This document shows positions 36,462 through 45,758 of a stretch of DNA of 64,000 nucleotides, piece by piece (positions within the stretch are counted from its first letter, which is position 1; every line of letters starts with the position of its first letter). The notes under the pieces were generated by a model. The model saw only the letters and a list, made by a program, of their open reading frames with translations, made no database searches and was not told the DNA's origin. A program made the translations under genes and the position numbers. Origin of the DNA: an uncultured Roseibium sp. (lineage in GTDB: Bacteria > Pseudomonadota > Alphaproteobacteria > Rhizobiales > Stappiaceae); the NCBI RefSeq assembly GCF_947499295.1, contig NZ_CANMNP010000018.1, positions 62,001 through 126,000 on the forward strand. The letters are read 5' to 3'.

Positions 36462-36809
36462 TTAATGTCCCACGACGTCTGAATACACATTGATGACAAC
36501 AACTCCGGCGACGATGAGCCCAAGGCCCAGGACCGCAGGCAGGTCGAGTTTCTGATTGAAGACCAGCCAGGCAACAAGTGTGATCAGAACAATGCCGGCG
36601 CCGGACCAGATGGCATAGACAATGCCGGTCGGCAGGACACGAATGGGGAATGACAAAAGCCAGAAGGAAACGGCGTATCCGCCAATTGTGATGATCGATG
36701 GAACCAGACGCGTGAAGTTTTCGGTTTTTGCCAGTGCCGAGGTCGCGATGACCTCGGCCACGATGGCCGCGATGAGAAACAGGTAAGTGGCAACAGGCGT
36801 GGCAGGCAT
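36462..36809 (-). CDS. Small multidrug resistance (EmrE-type) transporter
   Basis: A 115-residue protein with four transmembrane helices. The essential membrane Glu of SMR exporters is Glu19 (AAIVAEVIATSALAKTENFT), and PTGIVYAIWSGAGIVLITLV is the strongly conserved third-helix motif. It couples proton import to export of cationic compounds or guanidinium-like metabolites. The ATG at 36809 gives the standard length; a longer reading frame upstream is not homologous. Confidence 0.92.
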   Translation of the reverse strand: MPATPVATYLFLIAAIVAEVIATSALAKTENFTRLVPSIITIGGYAVSFWLLSFPIRVLPTGIVYAIWSGAGIVLITLVAWLVFNQKLDLPAVLGLGLIVAGVVVINVYSDVVGH

Positions 36810-36894
36810 TGGCGATCTCAGACAGTCTCTGGCGTTCGGACTTTGTTGTTCCTGCCAGAAGGTCTGGACGGCGGTGAACCGTATTGCAAGCAGT

Positions 36895-37710
36895 TTAAAA
36901 GGCGTACTTGGTCTCCAAGAGCAACCCGTAGCGATGGTAGTTCTGATCAAAGACGACTTTTTCGTTGGTATAGATGTTGCGTCGGTCGAAGTTGGAATGA
37001 AGCCACCAATAACGGCCGCCGACGCCAAGCTTCCAGTTTTGGGTGAGATCTACGTTGAGCATTGCGTCCGCTTCCAGACCGTAGGTCCAGTCGCTTTCCC
37101 AGGTTTCAATCTGGTTGTAGCTCCAAGGGACGCCGGCCACATCGACTGACCATCCGACCCGTTCGCCAATGTCACCTTCCGCCGTCATTCCCAAACGGAT
37201 TGCGTGCCAGTCTCGTGACTGCTCAACCGTGACAGAACGATAGGACGCCTTCAGGTCGTCGGAAAGATATTGGTAGCCGAGAAATCCTTTCAGCCGCACC
37301 TGGTTGTTCGCGAATTGAGCGAACTGCCAACCAACGTCCAGTACAAGATAGCTGAGCGTCGTCTGGCTGGTGTTGTCCATGTCCAAACCGACGAAATCGG
37401 TACTGCCGTCAACATTGCGACCAAGGCCGACATATCCGCGAAAAAAGGTTCCTTCGGTCACGTCTTCCAGCGTTCCGACAATTTCGGCGGTATGGGACGT
37501 GACATCGGCGGTGCTGGAAATATCATATCGGGCGTTGTCCAGATCCGATTTCGATCGGCTGTACCAGTAGCGCAGCCCGATGCTGCCGCGCAGACTTGAG
37601 GTCTGATAAATGCCGTCTGGACCTTGATAGGCATCGGCTGCAACCGAAGGGGTTGCAATACCCGCTGACAGGCAGATAACCGCAGACAGCGACCAGAAAA
37701 GTTTTTGCAT
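36895..37710 (-). CDS. Outer-membrane beta-barrel protein (omptin-like size)
   Basis: About 271 residues. A signal peptide (SAVICLSAGIATPSVAAD) is followed by alternating aromatic beta-strands (GSIGLRYWYSRSKSDLDNAR, LSYLVLDVGWQFAQFANNQV, WKLGVGGRYWWLHSNF) and a terminal Phe (LLLETKYAF), the outer-membrane insertion signal. Overall length and strand pattern recall omptins, but I could not place the omptin catalytic Asp/His residues, so a protease role is not claimed. The ATG at 37710 follows an in-frame GTG. Confidence 0.8.
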   Translation of the reverse strand: MQKLFWSLSAVICLSAGIATPSVAADAYQGPDGIYQTSSLRGSIGLRYWYSRSKSDLDNARYDISSTADVTSHTAEIVGTLEDVTEGTFFRGYVGLGRNVDGSTDFVGLDMDNTSQTTLSYLVLDVGWQFAQFANNQVRLKGFLGYQYLSDDLKASYRSVTVEQSRDWHAIRLGMTAEGDIGERVGWSVDVAGVPWSYNQIETWESDWTYGLEADAMLNVDLTQNWKLGVGGRYWWLHSNFDRRNIYTNEKVVFDQNYHRYGLLLETKYAF

Positions 37711-37943
37711 CACCGAAACACCGTTGGTTCTATCAAGAAGAGATTCGCGTTATTGGTGTGTCAGAATAGTGCTACTTATGGTTAATGGAGCGTGAAGATG
37801 CACCCAAATATGGCGAGGCGCCAATCCATTAAGGTGGCCCGCGTTGTGCTCCGGCTGACCACATATTGCGATGCGTGCAATCAGAATGTGGACGATGCTC
37901 GTGCGATCAAAAATTCTGATAGGCGTTGCGGTCTGGAACCCGA

Positions 37944-38780
37944 CTAGAATCGAGCGACTATGCCGACCAGTGGGCCATGTGTGATCGTGTCATATTCAAA
38001 ACTGGATCTACCGGACTTGTCATTGTCATAGTCGACACTGAGAGCCTTGTATTGCAGATGCGCGGACCAGGTCTTGTTGAAGTGATAGCCAGCGCCGGCC
38101 TGCACATTCCAGGTAAAGTCGGAACCGGCACCGAAGCCGCCGATGTCGCCACGGCCGTTCACCGACCATTTGTCATTCAGCATGTGAAAGGCGCGAATAC
38201 CGACCACCGGGTCGATCCAGTTGTCTCCTCTGGTGATGTCGAAGTTGCCCGCAATTGTGCCGGTGGCATCAAGGTCAAGGTCGATATCCCAATAACGTCC
38301 ACCCGCATACACATCAATTGACGTCTGCGAGGTGCTGTAGGCTCTGTAAAAAAGCATGCCTTCAACAATCAGTTGGCCAACCCCGACACGAATACGTCCG
38401 CCTGATCTGGGGGTATCTGTCGCTCCACCGAGGTTCATATAGGCGACATCAAGCATGCCGCCGAATTTCTGATTGTATAGCGCTTCAGCGTGGATCATCC
38501 CGCCAAAGCGGAGGTTCTCCAGAATGTCACCCGTGCCGATGTCAATGTCGGTGCTCGGAAGTCGCCCAACCTGTGATGTCCCCGAAATATTGGCCGCTAT
38601 GAAATAGGGAGCGATCATAAATTCCCAGGTTCGATTGATCCTCTCATTGACGAGTGTCTCCGTGACATTTGGCTTGTTGGATAGATCGGCAGCTGACGCG
38701 CTGGCAATACATGCGCTTAACAAAAATGAAGCGAAACCAAGCAAATTCAGAGAAGTAGTGAGCTTTCTGCCGATTTTCAT
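37944..38780 (-). CDS. Outer-membrane beta-barrel protein
   Basis: A 278-residue protein with a signal peptide (FASFLLSACIASASAAD) and successive amphipathic strands (FMIAPYFIAANISGT, SIDVYAGGRYWDIDLDLDA, WSVNGRGDIGGFGAG) ending in VGIVARF with a C-terminal Phe. Small OmpA/W-type or lipid-A-related barrels share this layout; the specific family is not identified. It is on the same strand as the neighbouring barrel with 233 bp between them, so each likely has its own promoter. Confidence 0.8.
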   Translation of the reverse strand: MKIGRKLTTSLNLLGFASFLLSACIASASAADLSNKPNVTETLVNERINRTWEFMIAPYFIAANISGTSQVGRLPSTDIDIGTGDILENLRFGGMIHAEALYNQKFGGMLDVAYMNLGGATDTPRSGGRIRVGVGQLIVEGMLFYRAYSTSQTSIDVYAGGRYWDIDLDLDATGTIAGNFDITRGDNWIDPVVGIRAFHMLNDKWSVNGRGDIGGFGAGSDFTWNVQAGAGYHFNKTWSAHLQYKALSVDYDNDKSGRSSFEYDTITHGPLVGIVARF

Positions 38781-39083
38781 AAAACTGATCCGTATTTATA
38801 TCAATTGTTTTCTTGCTCAGGGCTTTATTTTTATTTGAAGTCATCATGATTTTAACTTCGAAGGATGGCAAGGAAATTGTCATTCGTTATTTTTGATGGG
38901 CATCAGCCCTTGTTTTGAAGGCCTGCGCTCAGTTGACATTTGGAAGTCACATGGGCGTACGCAAGGGAATGCGAGGCGTTCGCCTATTGAGCATCTGCTG
39001 TCTACGCGTTTCCCCGTCTTGACCTTCCAGTGACTGGAAGCCCTAACTGACGGCTTCATGACAAGATTGGAGTCATCAGGATA
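38781..39083. other. Divergent intergenic region: barrel protein and copA
   Basis: About 300 bp between the leftward outer-membrane gene and the rightward copA. The left third is AT-rich and should hold the barrel promoter. The right end carries the MerR-type promoter at 39019-39049. No small gene is convincing. Confidence 0.6.
39019..39049 (+). promoter_or_regulatory. CueR/MerR-type promoter and operator of copA
   Basis: TTGACC (-35, 39019-39024) and TAACTG (-10, 39044-39049) are separated by 19 bp, the over-long spacing typical of MerR-family promoters. Inside lies the dyad CTTCCAG-TGA-CTGGAAG (39024-39040), nearly the CueR consensus ACCTTCC...GGAAGG. The cueR gene is 2.4 kb downstream in the same operon. 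Confidence 0.85.
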
Positions 39084-41438
39084 ATGCAGGAAGTCTTGGA
39101 TCAAGCCGCACAGGAAAATGTCAGTCAGGCGACCGACCCGGTATGCGGCATGTCCGTAACGCTCGGCAAAGGCAAACCTTCCCTCAAATACAAAGACAAG
39201 GACTACCATTTCTGCAATCCGAAGTGTCATGACAGGTTTGACGCCGATCCTTATTTCTTTTTGTCGGGCAACAACGACCGGAAAAAAGCCCAAGAGGCGG
39301 AACGCAGCTCAGGCGAAGCGCTCTTCACTTGTCCGATGGACCCGGAAATCGTCCAGGAAGGGCCGGGAACATGTCCGATCTGCGGGATGGCTCTTGAACC
39401 GATGAGCGGTGTCTCCGATGAGCCCAATCACGAACTGATCGATTTTACCAAACGACTCTGGGTGAGCGCACTGGCCACCATTCCCCTGCTTGTTCTGACT
39501 ATGGGGCCGATGGTCGGTGTTCCAATTCGTGACTGGATTGGTGAAAGCGTCGCAATTTACCTGGAGGTTCTTCTGGCGACACCGGTGGTCCTTTGGGCAG
39601 CGTTGCCATTCTTTCAGCGCGGCTGGACATCGTTGACCACGCGCCACTTCAATATGTGGACGCTGATCATGATAGGCGTGGGAACCGCCTATGCCTATTC
39701 CATGGTGGCAGCATTCCTTCCATTTCTCTTTCCCGACAACTTGAAGAGCGCAAGCGGGCACCTCCCGGTTTATTTCGAAGCGTCGGTTGTCATTGTGGCC
39801 CTGGTGTTTGTCGGGCAGGTGTTGGAACTGAGAGCACGTGAACGCACCGGCGATGCTATTCGCGCTCTTCTCGATCTGGCGCCAAAGACCGCACGGCGGG
39901 TTACGCCGGAAGGTGATGAATATGACGCGCCGCTGGAAAATATTCTGGCCGGTGACAGATTGCGTGTCAGGCCGGGTGAGGCCGTGCCCGTCGACGGAAG
40001 GGTTTTGGAAGGCAACTCATCGGTCGATGAAAGCCTCGTCACTGGTGAGCCTGTGCCGGTCGCCAAAACGGACGGTGACAAGGTAACCGGTGGCACTTTG
40101 AACAAGTCGGGTTCCTTCGTAATGCAGGCCGAGCTGGTCGGAGCCGATACCATGCTGGCCAAGATCGTTGACATGGTTGCGTCCGCACAGCGCTCACGAG
40201 CCCCAATTCAAGGCCTTGCCGACCGTGTTGCCGGTATCTTTGTTCCCGCTGTTGTGGCGGTCGCCATTCTGGCCTTTGTCATCTGGTTGGTGGTCGGGCC
40301 AAGCCCGTCCTTCGTGCATGCCGTAATCGCCGCTGTATCTGTGCTTATTATCGCCTGCCCATGCGCGCTCGGCCTGGCAACACCAATGTCGATCATGACG
40401 GCGACCGGCCGCGGTGCCCAGGCCGGCGTCCTGGTAAAAACAGCGGAGGCTTTGGAGCGTCTTGCCTCCGTCGACACGATCGTTGTCGACAAGACCGGAA
40501 CGCTTACGGAAGGTCGACCCATTGTGAGCGATGTTCTGACGGCAGATGGTGTTGACGAGAACACGGTTTTGCATCTGGCCGGAGCATTGGAAAAAGGCTC
40601 TGAACACCCGCTGGCCGAGGCCATTCTTGATACCATCGCGCTTCGGGGAATTGATTTGCCGGACGCCCGGGAATTCCAAGCGGTGACGGGCAAGGGCGTG
40701 ACGGCGAATGTCATGGACGAGAGTATTGTCTTCGGAAATGCGGCTTTTGCACAGGAGGCCGGGGCCGATTTGTCCGAATTGCAGGAACGGGCGGAGGAAC
40801 TGGCGCATCTTGGCAAGACAGCGATGTATCTCGTGCGCGGAAAAGGTGACAAGGCTGCCCTTCTGGGCGTCATTGCCGTTGCCGACCCGATCAAAACCAA
40901 TGCGAAGGCTGCAATTGGCGCGCTGCACAAGGACAATATCAGGATTGTCATGGCAACGGGCGACGCTCCGCGAACCGCAGAAGCGGTCGCAAAAACGCTT
41001 GGGATCGATGATGTGCGCGCCGGCGTCCTGCCGGAGGGAAAGCAAAAGCTGATCGAAGAATTGAAAGCTGCGGGACATATTGTGGCAATGGCCGGAGACG
41101 GCGTGAATGACGCACCTGCGCTTGCGGCAGCCGATGTTGGCCTGGCTATGGGTACGGGAGCCGATGTTGCTGTCGAAAGTGCCGGTCTCACACTTTTAAA
41201 AGGCGACCTGGAGGGTATCCTGCGGGCGCGCAAACTGGCTCGCGAGACGGTGCGCAATATCCGTCAAAACCTCTTTTTCGCTTTCATCTACAATTCTGTT
41301 GGTGTTCCGATTGCCGCCGGGGTTCTTTACCCCATCTTTGGTATCCTGCTTTCACCAATGCTGGCGGCAGCGGCCATGAGCTTGTCATCGGTCTCCGTGA
41401 TCAGCAATGCGTTGCGTTTGCGCACCCTGAAACTGTGA
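39084..41438 (+). CDS. copA: Copper-exporting P1B-type ATPase with YHS domain
   Basis: A 784-residue copper-translocating ATPase. Order: a YHS-like domain (about 17-58, [20 protein letters not shown]), a heavy-metal-binding domain (81-107, [20 protein letters not shown]), eight membrane helices with the Cys425-Pro-Cys427 channel motif, phosphorylation motif DKTGTLTEG (Asp469) and hinge [13 protein letters not shown] plus this second domain is common in the CopA2-like and related copper ATPases. It starts 35 bp after the MerR-type promoter and is followed by cueR. Exports Cu(I) from the cytoplasm. Confidence 0.93.
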   Translation: MQEVLDQAAQENVSQATDPVCGMSVTLGKGKPSLKYKDKDYHFCNPKCHDRFDADPYFFLSGNNDRKKAQEAERSSGEALFTCPMDPEIVQEGPGTCPICGMALEPMSGVSDEPNHELIDFTKRLWVSALATIPLLVLTMGPMVGVPIRDWIGESVAIYLEVLLATPVVLWAALPFFQRGWTSLTTRHFNMWTLIMIGVGTAYAYSMVAAFLPFLFPDNLKSASGHLPVYFEASVVIVALVFVGQVLELRARERTGDAIRALLDLAPKTARRVTPEGDEYDAPLENILAGDRLRVRPGEAVPVDGRVLEGNSSVDESLVTGEPVPVAKTDGDKVTGGTLNKSGSFVMQAELVGADTMLAKIVDMVASAQRSRAPIQGLADRVAGIFVPAVVAVAILAFVIWLVVGPSPSFVHAVIAAVSVLIIACPCALGLATPMSIMTATGRGAQAGVLVKTAEALERLASVDTIVVDKTGTLTEGRPIVSDVLTADGVDENTVLHLAGALEKGSEHPLAEAILDTIALRGIDLPDAREFQAVTGKGVTANVMDESIVFGNAAFAQEAGADLSELQERAEELAHLGKTAMYLVRGKGDKAALLGVIAVADPIKTNAKAAIGALHKDNIRIVMATGDAPRTAEAVAKTLGIDDVRAGVLPEGKQKLIEELKAAGHIVAMAGDGVNDAPALAAADVGLAMGTGADVAVESAGLTLLKGDLEGILRARKLARETVRNIRQNLFFAFIYNSVGVPIAAGVLYPIFGILLSPMLAAAAMSLSSVSVISNALRLRTLKL

Positions 41439-41447
41439 GGCGATCAG

Positions 41448-41873
41448 ATGAATATCGGATCAGCAGCTGAACAAAGCGGGTTACCGGTCAAGACCATCCG
41501 GTATTATGAAGACATCGGACTGGTGCTCCCGCAGCGGAGCGAAAACGGCTACCGGGAATTCTCAAATTCTGATCTGGAGAGGCTGAAATTTCTTCAAAGG
41601 GCGCGAAGCCTCGGATTTTCAATAGAAGAATGCCGCGAATTGCTCTCGCTTTATGGCGACAGGAACCGTGCCAGTGCGGACGTCAAGAAACTGACTCAGG
41701 CCAAGATCCGTGAGGTGGACCGCAAGATTTCGGAGCTGAAATCGCTGAGACGGGTTCTCTCCGATCTTGCAGAGGCCTGTCACGGTGACAATCGGCCCGA
41801 CTGCCCGATAATTGATGATCTCGCGGGGCAGAGTACTGCAGCGATGGGCACTTTCAAGGAGAAGGGGAAGTGA
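41448..41873 (+). CDS. cueR: Copper-responsive MerR regulator CueR
   Basis: A 141-residue MerR-family activator. HTH (residues 1-20, MNIGSAAEQSGLPVKTIRYY), dimerisation helix and a C-terminal metal loop with Cys111 and Cys119 in CHGDNRPDCP, the two-coordinate Cu(I)/Ag(I) site of CueR. It lies 9 bp after copA and ahead of two cytochrome genes. It should activate the 39019 promoter when copper rises. Its stop overlaps the next start (GTGA). Confidence 0.96.
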   Translation: MNIGSAAEQSGLPVKTIRYYEDIGLVLPQRSENGYREFSNSDLERLKFLQRARSLGFSIEECRELLSLYGDRNRASADVKKLTQAKIREVDRKISELKSLRRVLSDLAEACHGDNRPDCPIIDDLAGQSTAAMGTFKEKGK

Positions 41874-42298
41874 AAGCGCGGACGACGGCAGTTGTCGCGG
41901 CCGGTTTTGCGCTCATACTGGCGTATACCCTCGCCACTCTGTTCAAAGACAAAGGTGATCATGCAACTCCGGCGCAAGGTATGCCGATGGTCACGATCAC
42001 CGTTCCAGAGCTGTCGGAAAACGCCGTAGAAGGACAAAAACTGTTTCAGGAGAACTGTTCGGTGTGCCATGGCGACAATGCTGTCGGCAGAGAAGGGTTC
42101 GGCCCGCCTCTCGTTCACAAGATTTACGAGCCAGGTCACCACAGCGACGGGTCATTCTTTGTTGCGGCCAAGCAAGGGGTCAGAGCGCACCACTGGTCGT
42201 TTGGTGACATGCCTCCGGTGCAAAACACCAGTATGCGGGACGTTGAGAGAATTGTGGTCTTTGTTCGGGAGCTTCAACGCGCGAATGGAATCCACTAG
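41870..42298 (+). CDS. Membrane-anchored cytochrome c
   Basis: A 142-residue protein starting at GTG 41870, with an N-terminal anchor (VVAAGFALILAYTLATLF) and a mono-haem cytochrome c domain: CSVCH at residues 63-67 and a likely axial Met in FGDMPP. It is coupled to cueR by a GTGA overlap, with a strong AGGAGAAGGGG site inside cueR. Presence in a copper-response unit suggests a role in periplasmic redox handling of Cu(I) or replacing a copper-sensitive electron carrier; this is inferred. Confidence 0.85.
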   Translation: MKARTTAVVAAGFALILAYTLATLFKDKGDHATPAQGMPMVTITVPELSENAVEGQKLFQENCSVCHGDNAVGREGFGPPLVHKIYEPGHHSDGSFFVAAKQGVRAHHWSFGDMPPVQNTSMRDVERIVVFVRELQRANGIH

Positions 42299-42308
42299 GA
42301 GGGAATGG

Positions 42309-42764
42309 ATGAAATTGGGACGAACAGGAATTGCCCTTCTGGGCACTTTGGTTGTCGCGGGCACGGCACTTGCGCATACCGGCGCAACGGGAATCGTCAA
42401 GGACCGCATGGATGCAATGTCTGAAATCGGGGATCAGGTGAAAGCCGTCGGCACCATGTTAAAGACCGGAGCACTGGACCTGCCACGGGTTTCGGAAGCC
42501 GGAGAAGTGATTGCAAACCACGGTGGCGCGGCCATGGTGAAGCTCTTCCCGGAAGACAGCCTGCATCCGCCAACAGAGGCCAGTCCTGCGATCTGGACGG
42601 AATGGACGAAGTTTCAGGCACTCGCCGACGATCTTCGGAGCGCTGCGTTGGCTTTGAAAAGCACTGCGGATGAAGGCGGTGACAAGTCACAAATCGCCGA
42701 AGTCTTCGGCGCGCTCGGCGAAACCTGCAAAAGCTGTCATCAGGCGTTTCGCATCAAGAAGTGA
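42309..42764 (+). CDS. Exported cytochrome c'-type protein
   Basis: A 151-residue four-helix cytochrome with a signal peptide (LLGTLVVAGTALAH) and C-terminal haem motif CKSCH at residues 140-144. The ATG at 42309 has AGGAGGG upstream; an ATG at 42305 is out of frame. It is the last gene of the copA-cueR-cytochrome unit. Cytochromes c' bind NO/CO or protect against radicals; here it may work with the preceding cytochrome. Confidence 0.88.
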   Translation: MKLGRTGIALLGTLVVAGTALAHTGATGIVKDRMDAMSEIGDQVKAVGTMLKTGALDLPRVSEAGEVIANHGGAAMVKLFPEDSLHPPTEASPAIWTEWTKFQALADDLRSAALALKSTADEGGDKSQIAEVFGALGETCKSCHQAFRIKK

Positions 42765-42889
42765 GAGCAGCGTTTCCCCGGCGGAATTCGATCGAGCAAC
42801 CAATCCGCTTGCCACACGTCTCGCCATGTTTTACCTGACGGTCAACACCTTGATGCTTTGGCCGTTTGGGCGACAGGAGACAATTCGAA

Positions 42890-43510
42890 ATGACTATCCG
42901 TTACCACAGAGGGGATCTCCCTGATCTGAGCGCTTATGAAAAGGCAAGTGCAGTAGCGGTCGATTCCGAAACGCTTGGCCTCAATCCTCATCGTGACAGG
43001 CTGTGCGTTGTTCAGCTTTCACCCGGCGACGGATCTGCAGATGTGGTTCAGATTGCGCGCGGTCAGGCCGATGCGCCCAACCTTGCCGCGTTGATGACGA
43101 ACCCGTCTAAACCGAAGATTTTTCATTTCGCCAGGTTTGATGTTGCTGTGTTGAAGCACTATCTGGATATCCGTGTGTCGCCTGTCTGGTGCACCAAAAT
43201 TGCGTCGAAGCTGGTGCGTACATACACAGATCGTCATGGATTGAAGGACATTACCCGCGAGTTGCTTGGAGTGGAGCTCTCCAAACAGCAGCAAAGTTCC
43301 GATTGGGCAGCAGAGACGTTGTCGGATGCACAATTGACCTATGCGGCTTCCGATGTGCTCTATCTGCATGACCTGAGAGATCGGCTCCTGGCGATGCTCA
43401 AGCGGGAAGAACGTGAACACATCGCCAAAGCGTGCTTTGACTTTTTGCCGACGCGTGCCGAACTTGACCTAAAGGGATGGGAAGACAACGACATCTTTGC
43501 GCATTCCTGA
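42890..43510 (+). CDS. Ribonuclease D / DEDD 3'-5' exonuclease
   Basis: A 206-residue DEDDy exonuclease: Asp25-x-Glu27 (VAVDSETLGLN), Asp in HFARFDVAVLKHYL, and Tyr/Asp in YAASDVLYLHDL. It lacks the C-terminal HRDC domain of E. coli RNase D, giving the short form common in alphaproteobacteria. It trims 3' ends of tRNA and other RNAs. The ATG at 42890 has AGGAGA upstream. It precedes lptC. Confidence 0.9.
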   Translation: MTIRYHRGDLPDLSAYEKASAVAVDSETLGLNPHRDRLCVVQLSPGDGSADVVQIARGQADAPNLAALMTNPSKPKIFHFARFDVAVLKHYLDIRVSPVWCTKIASKLVRTYTDRHGLKDITRELLGVELSKQQQSSDWAAETLSDAQLTYAASDVLYLHDLRDRLLAMLKREEREHIAKACFDFLPTRAELDLKGWEDNDIFAHS

Positions 43511-43561
43511 TCTTTCCGGCTCCGCCTGACAGGCAGAGCTCGCGACAAACCGGAGACTTTT

Positions 43562-44218
43562 TTGACCGCAGTCACAGAATTCCCTGCAGTAGCCGCTCCC
43601 AGGCGAAAGCCCAGCAAGGCACAGCGCGTTGCGAGACGGCACAGTCTGATGGTGCGCATCTTGCGCTGGCTGCTTCCGGGAATGGGTCTTCTTATCCTCG
43701 GGGGGATGGTCGCGCTTGTGGTCCTGTTCAATTTTCTGAACAGTTTTGGCGCAGCCAACATGATGCTGACAAGCGAAGGTCTGGTGATGGATCACCCGGA
43801 GCTCTCAGGTCACGATGGTGAGCGCTCCTACAAGGTGACTGCGAGCAGAGCCATTCAAAGATTGAGTGACCCCCGGATCATTGATCTTGAAACCATACGC
43901 GCTGACATTGTGCTAAGCGCTGATGAAAGTGCGGAAATTATTGCCTTGAAAGGCACATACAACAACGCGGCGGAAACGCTGCGCCTCTACGAAGGTATCC
44001 AGCTGGAGTGGAGCGAAGGCTATACGGTGGATCTTTCTGAAGTTCAGGTGGACCTGAACAACGGTGCCCTGTCCACGTCGGAGCCCATCTCGATCCGTTC
44101 CGACCAGGGTCACGTTGTTGCCGGTAAGCTTTCTTATGATCAAAACAAGGGTCTCGTCCGGTTTTCGGACGGCATCAAAATGACGCTCAATCCGGCTGCT
44201 GAGGACGGGAACCAATGA
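43562..44218 (+). CDS. lptC: LPS export protein LptC
   Basis: A 218-residue bitopic inner-membrane protein: one N-terminal helix (LRWLLPGMGLLILGGMVALV) and a periplasmic beta-jellyroll that passes LPS from LptB2FG to LptA. The start is TTG 43562, with GGAG at 43551-43554. It overlaps lptA by 4 bp, in the conserved order lptC-lptA-lptB-rpoN. Confidence 0.9.
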   Translation: MTAVTEFPAVAAPRRKPSKAQRVARRHSLMVRILRWLLPGMGLLILGGMVALVVLFNFLNSFGAANMMLTSEGLVMDHPELSGHDGERSYKVTASRAIQRLSDPRIIDLETIRADIVLSADESAEIIALKGTYNNAAETLRLYEGIQLEWSEGYTVDLSEVQVDLNNGALSTSEPISIRSDQGHVVAGKLSYDQNKGLVRFSDGIKMTLNPAAEDGNQ

Positions 44219-44790
44219 AATCTCTCAAACTATTCGCGATCGCTGCTATGTCCGTGCTCTTCGCCAGCGCTGCCGGAGCGCAGACCTTCTCTGACGCATT
44301 TGCAGGGTTCGGATCGAATGATGGGCAGCCGATTGAGATCGAAGCAAGCGAACTCCGGGTGGAAGACAACAACAGCACCGCGACATTTGTCGGCGATGTG
44401 GTTGTCACCCAGGGCGAAACCAGCCTCAAAACGGAACGGCTAAAGGTCTTCTACGCGGGCTCTGCCAGCGACAAGGCAGATGAATCGGCCGTCCAGCAGA
44501 AGATCTCGCGCCTGGAGGCCGCCGGTGGTGTCTTTATCGCCTCCAAGGATCAAACGGCAAAGGGTGACGCGGCGAGTTTCGATATGAACCGCGAAATCAT
44601 GGTTATGACCGGCCGGGAAGTTGTGCTCAGTCAGGGTCCTAACGTTGTGGTTGGCAACAAGTTGACAGTCAATCTGAAAACGGGGCAGGCAAATCTGACT
44701 GCTGGTCAGGGCAACGTATCGGCGGAAAGCGGCGGCGGGAGTGGCCGGGTGAAGGTCCGAATTCTACCTAACAGCGTAGAAGGCAATTGA
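44215..44790 (+). CDS. lptA: LPS transport periplasmic protein LptA
   Basis: A 191-residue periplasmic OstA/LptA protein with a signal peptide (MSVLFASAAGAQT). The beta-jellyroll opens with PIEIEASELRVEDNNSTATF and contains GDVVVTQGETSLKTERLKVF. It bridges LptC and outer-membrane LptD to carry LPS across the periplasm. ATGA overlap with lptC. Confidence 0.93.
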   Translation: MKSLKLFAIAAMSVLFASAAGAQTFSDAFAGFGSNDGQPIEIEASELRVEDNNSTATFVGDVVVTQGETSLKTERLKVFYAGSASDKADESAVQQKISRLEAAGGVFIASKDQTAKGDAASFDMNREIMVMTGREVVLSQGPNVVVGNKLTVNLKTGQANLTAGQGNVSAESGGGSGRVKVRILPNSVEGN

Positions 44791-44871
44791 GTTGCTCGCT
44801 TATCTGACTCGACAGCTCCCTTCTCAGCACTTATGTGAAGCTGCGGTAAGGATCGGACGGACGGCGCATCG

Positions 44872-45669
44872 GTGAAAAAAACCTCCACGGAATTTGACGA
44901 CTTGACGGTTGGTGCGCCGGGGCAGCGTGGCGAGGACGAGGATCTCTCCCGTTCTCTGGTCGTAGACGGTATAGGCAAGACGTATGGCCGGCGGCAAGTT
45001 GTCAAATATGTGAGTTTGACGGTTAAGCCGGGTGAAGCGGTTGGTCTTCTTGGTCCTAACGGCGCCGGCAAGACCACGACCTTTTACATGATCACAGGGC
45101 TGATCCGGCCTGATCAAGGCCAGATTTCCCTTGAAGGGTTCAACATAACCCGGATGCCGATGTATCGGCGCGCACGTCTCGGTATCGGGTATCTGCCGCA
45201 GGAAGCTTCCATTTTCCGAGGTCTGACTGTTGAGGAAAACATTCGGGCCGTTCTTGAAGTGATTGAGCCCAATCGGCAGAAACGGCGTGAAGAGCTGGAT
45301 TCTCTGCTTGCGGAATTCGGCCTCACGCACTTGCGCAAGTCACCAAGTATCGCTTTGTCCGGCGGTGAACGCCGGCGTGTCGAAATTGCACGTGCACTGG
45401 CCAGCCGCCCGTCCTTCATGCTGCTTGATGAGCCTTTTGCCGGCATCGACCCGATCGCCGTTGGCGACATTCAGCAACTTGTGCGGCATCTGACACAGCG
45501 CGGGATCGGTGTTTTGATCACCGACCACAATGTGCGTGAAACACTTGGGCTTATTGATCGGGCCTATATTATTGCCGCAGGCGAGGTGCTCACAGAAGGC
45601 CTGCCGCAGGAAATTGTCACCAATCCTGACGTGCGCAGGCTCTATTTGGGTGAACAATTTACGCTTTGA
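44872..45669 (+). CDS. lptB: LPS export ATPase LptB
   Basis: A 265-residue ABC ATPase powering LPS extraction. Walker [11 protein letters not shown]-loop [12 protein letters not shown], signature [15 protein letters not shown] and Walker [12 protein letters not shown] are all intact. It starts at GTG 44872 and has a short N-terminal acidic extension of about 25 residues before the ABC core. Directly precedes rpoN, as in most alphaproteobacteria. Confidence 0.96.
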   Translation: MKKTSTEFDDLTVGAPGQRGEDEDLSRSLVVDGIGKTYGRRQVVKYVSLTVKPGEAVGLLGPNGAGKTTTFYMITGLIRPDQGQISLEGFNITRMPMYRRARLGIGYLPQEASIFRGLTVEENIRAVLEVIEPNRQKRREELDSLLAEFGLTHLRKSPSIALSGGERRRVEIARALASRPSFMLLDEPFAGIDPIAVGDIQQLVRHLTQRGIGVLITDHNVRETLGLIDRAYIIAAGEVLTEGLPQEIVTNPDVRRLYLGEQFTL

Positions 45670-45758
45670 TGACTCGTGACCCGCTAGGTTATACACTCGG
45701 TCTGAAACGAATAAGCAAAAAGCAGACCACTTCGGTAACGCGGGCACCCTAGAAGCAG

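Noticed and set aside
36895-37710. Assigning omptin protease activity to this barrel
   Set aside because: The Asp/His catalytic pattern was not found in the expected loops, so it is described only as an outer-membrane barrel.
40208-41257. 349-codon minus-strand frame inside copA
   Set aside because: A Ser/Ala/Arg-rich shadow of the ATPase on the opposite strand.
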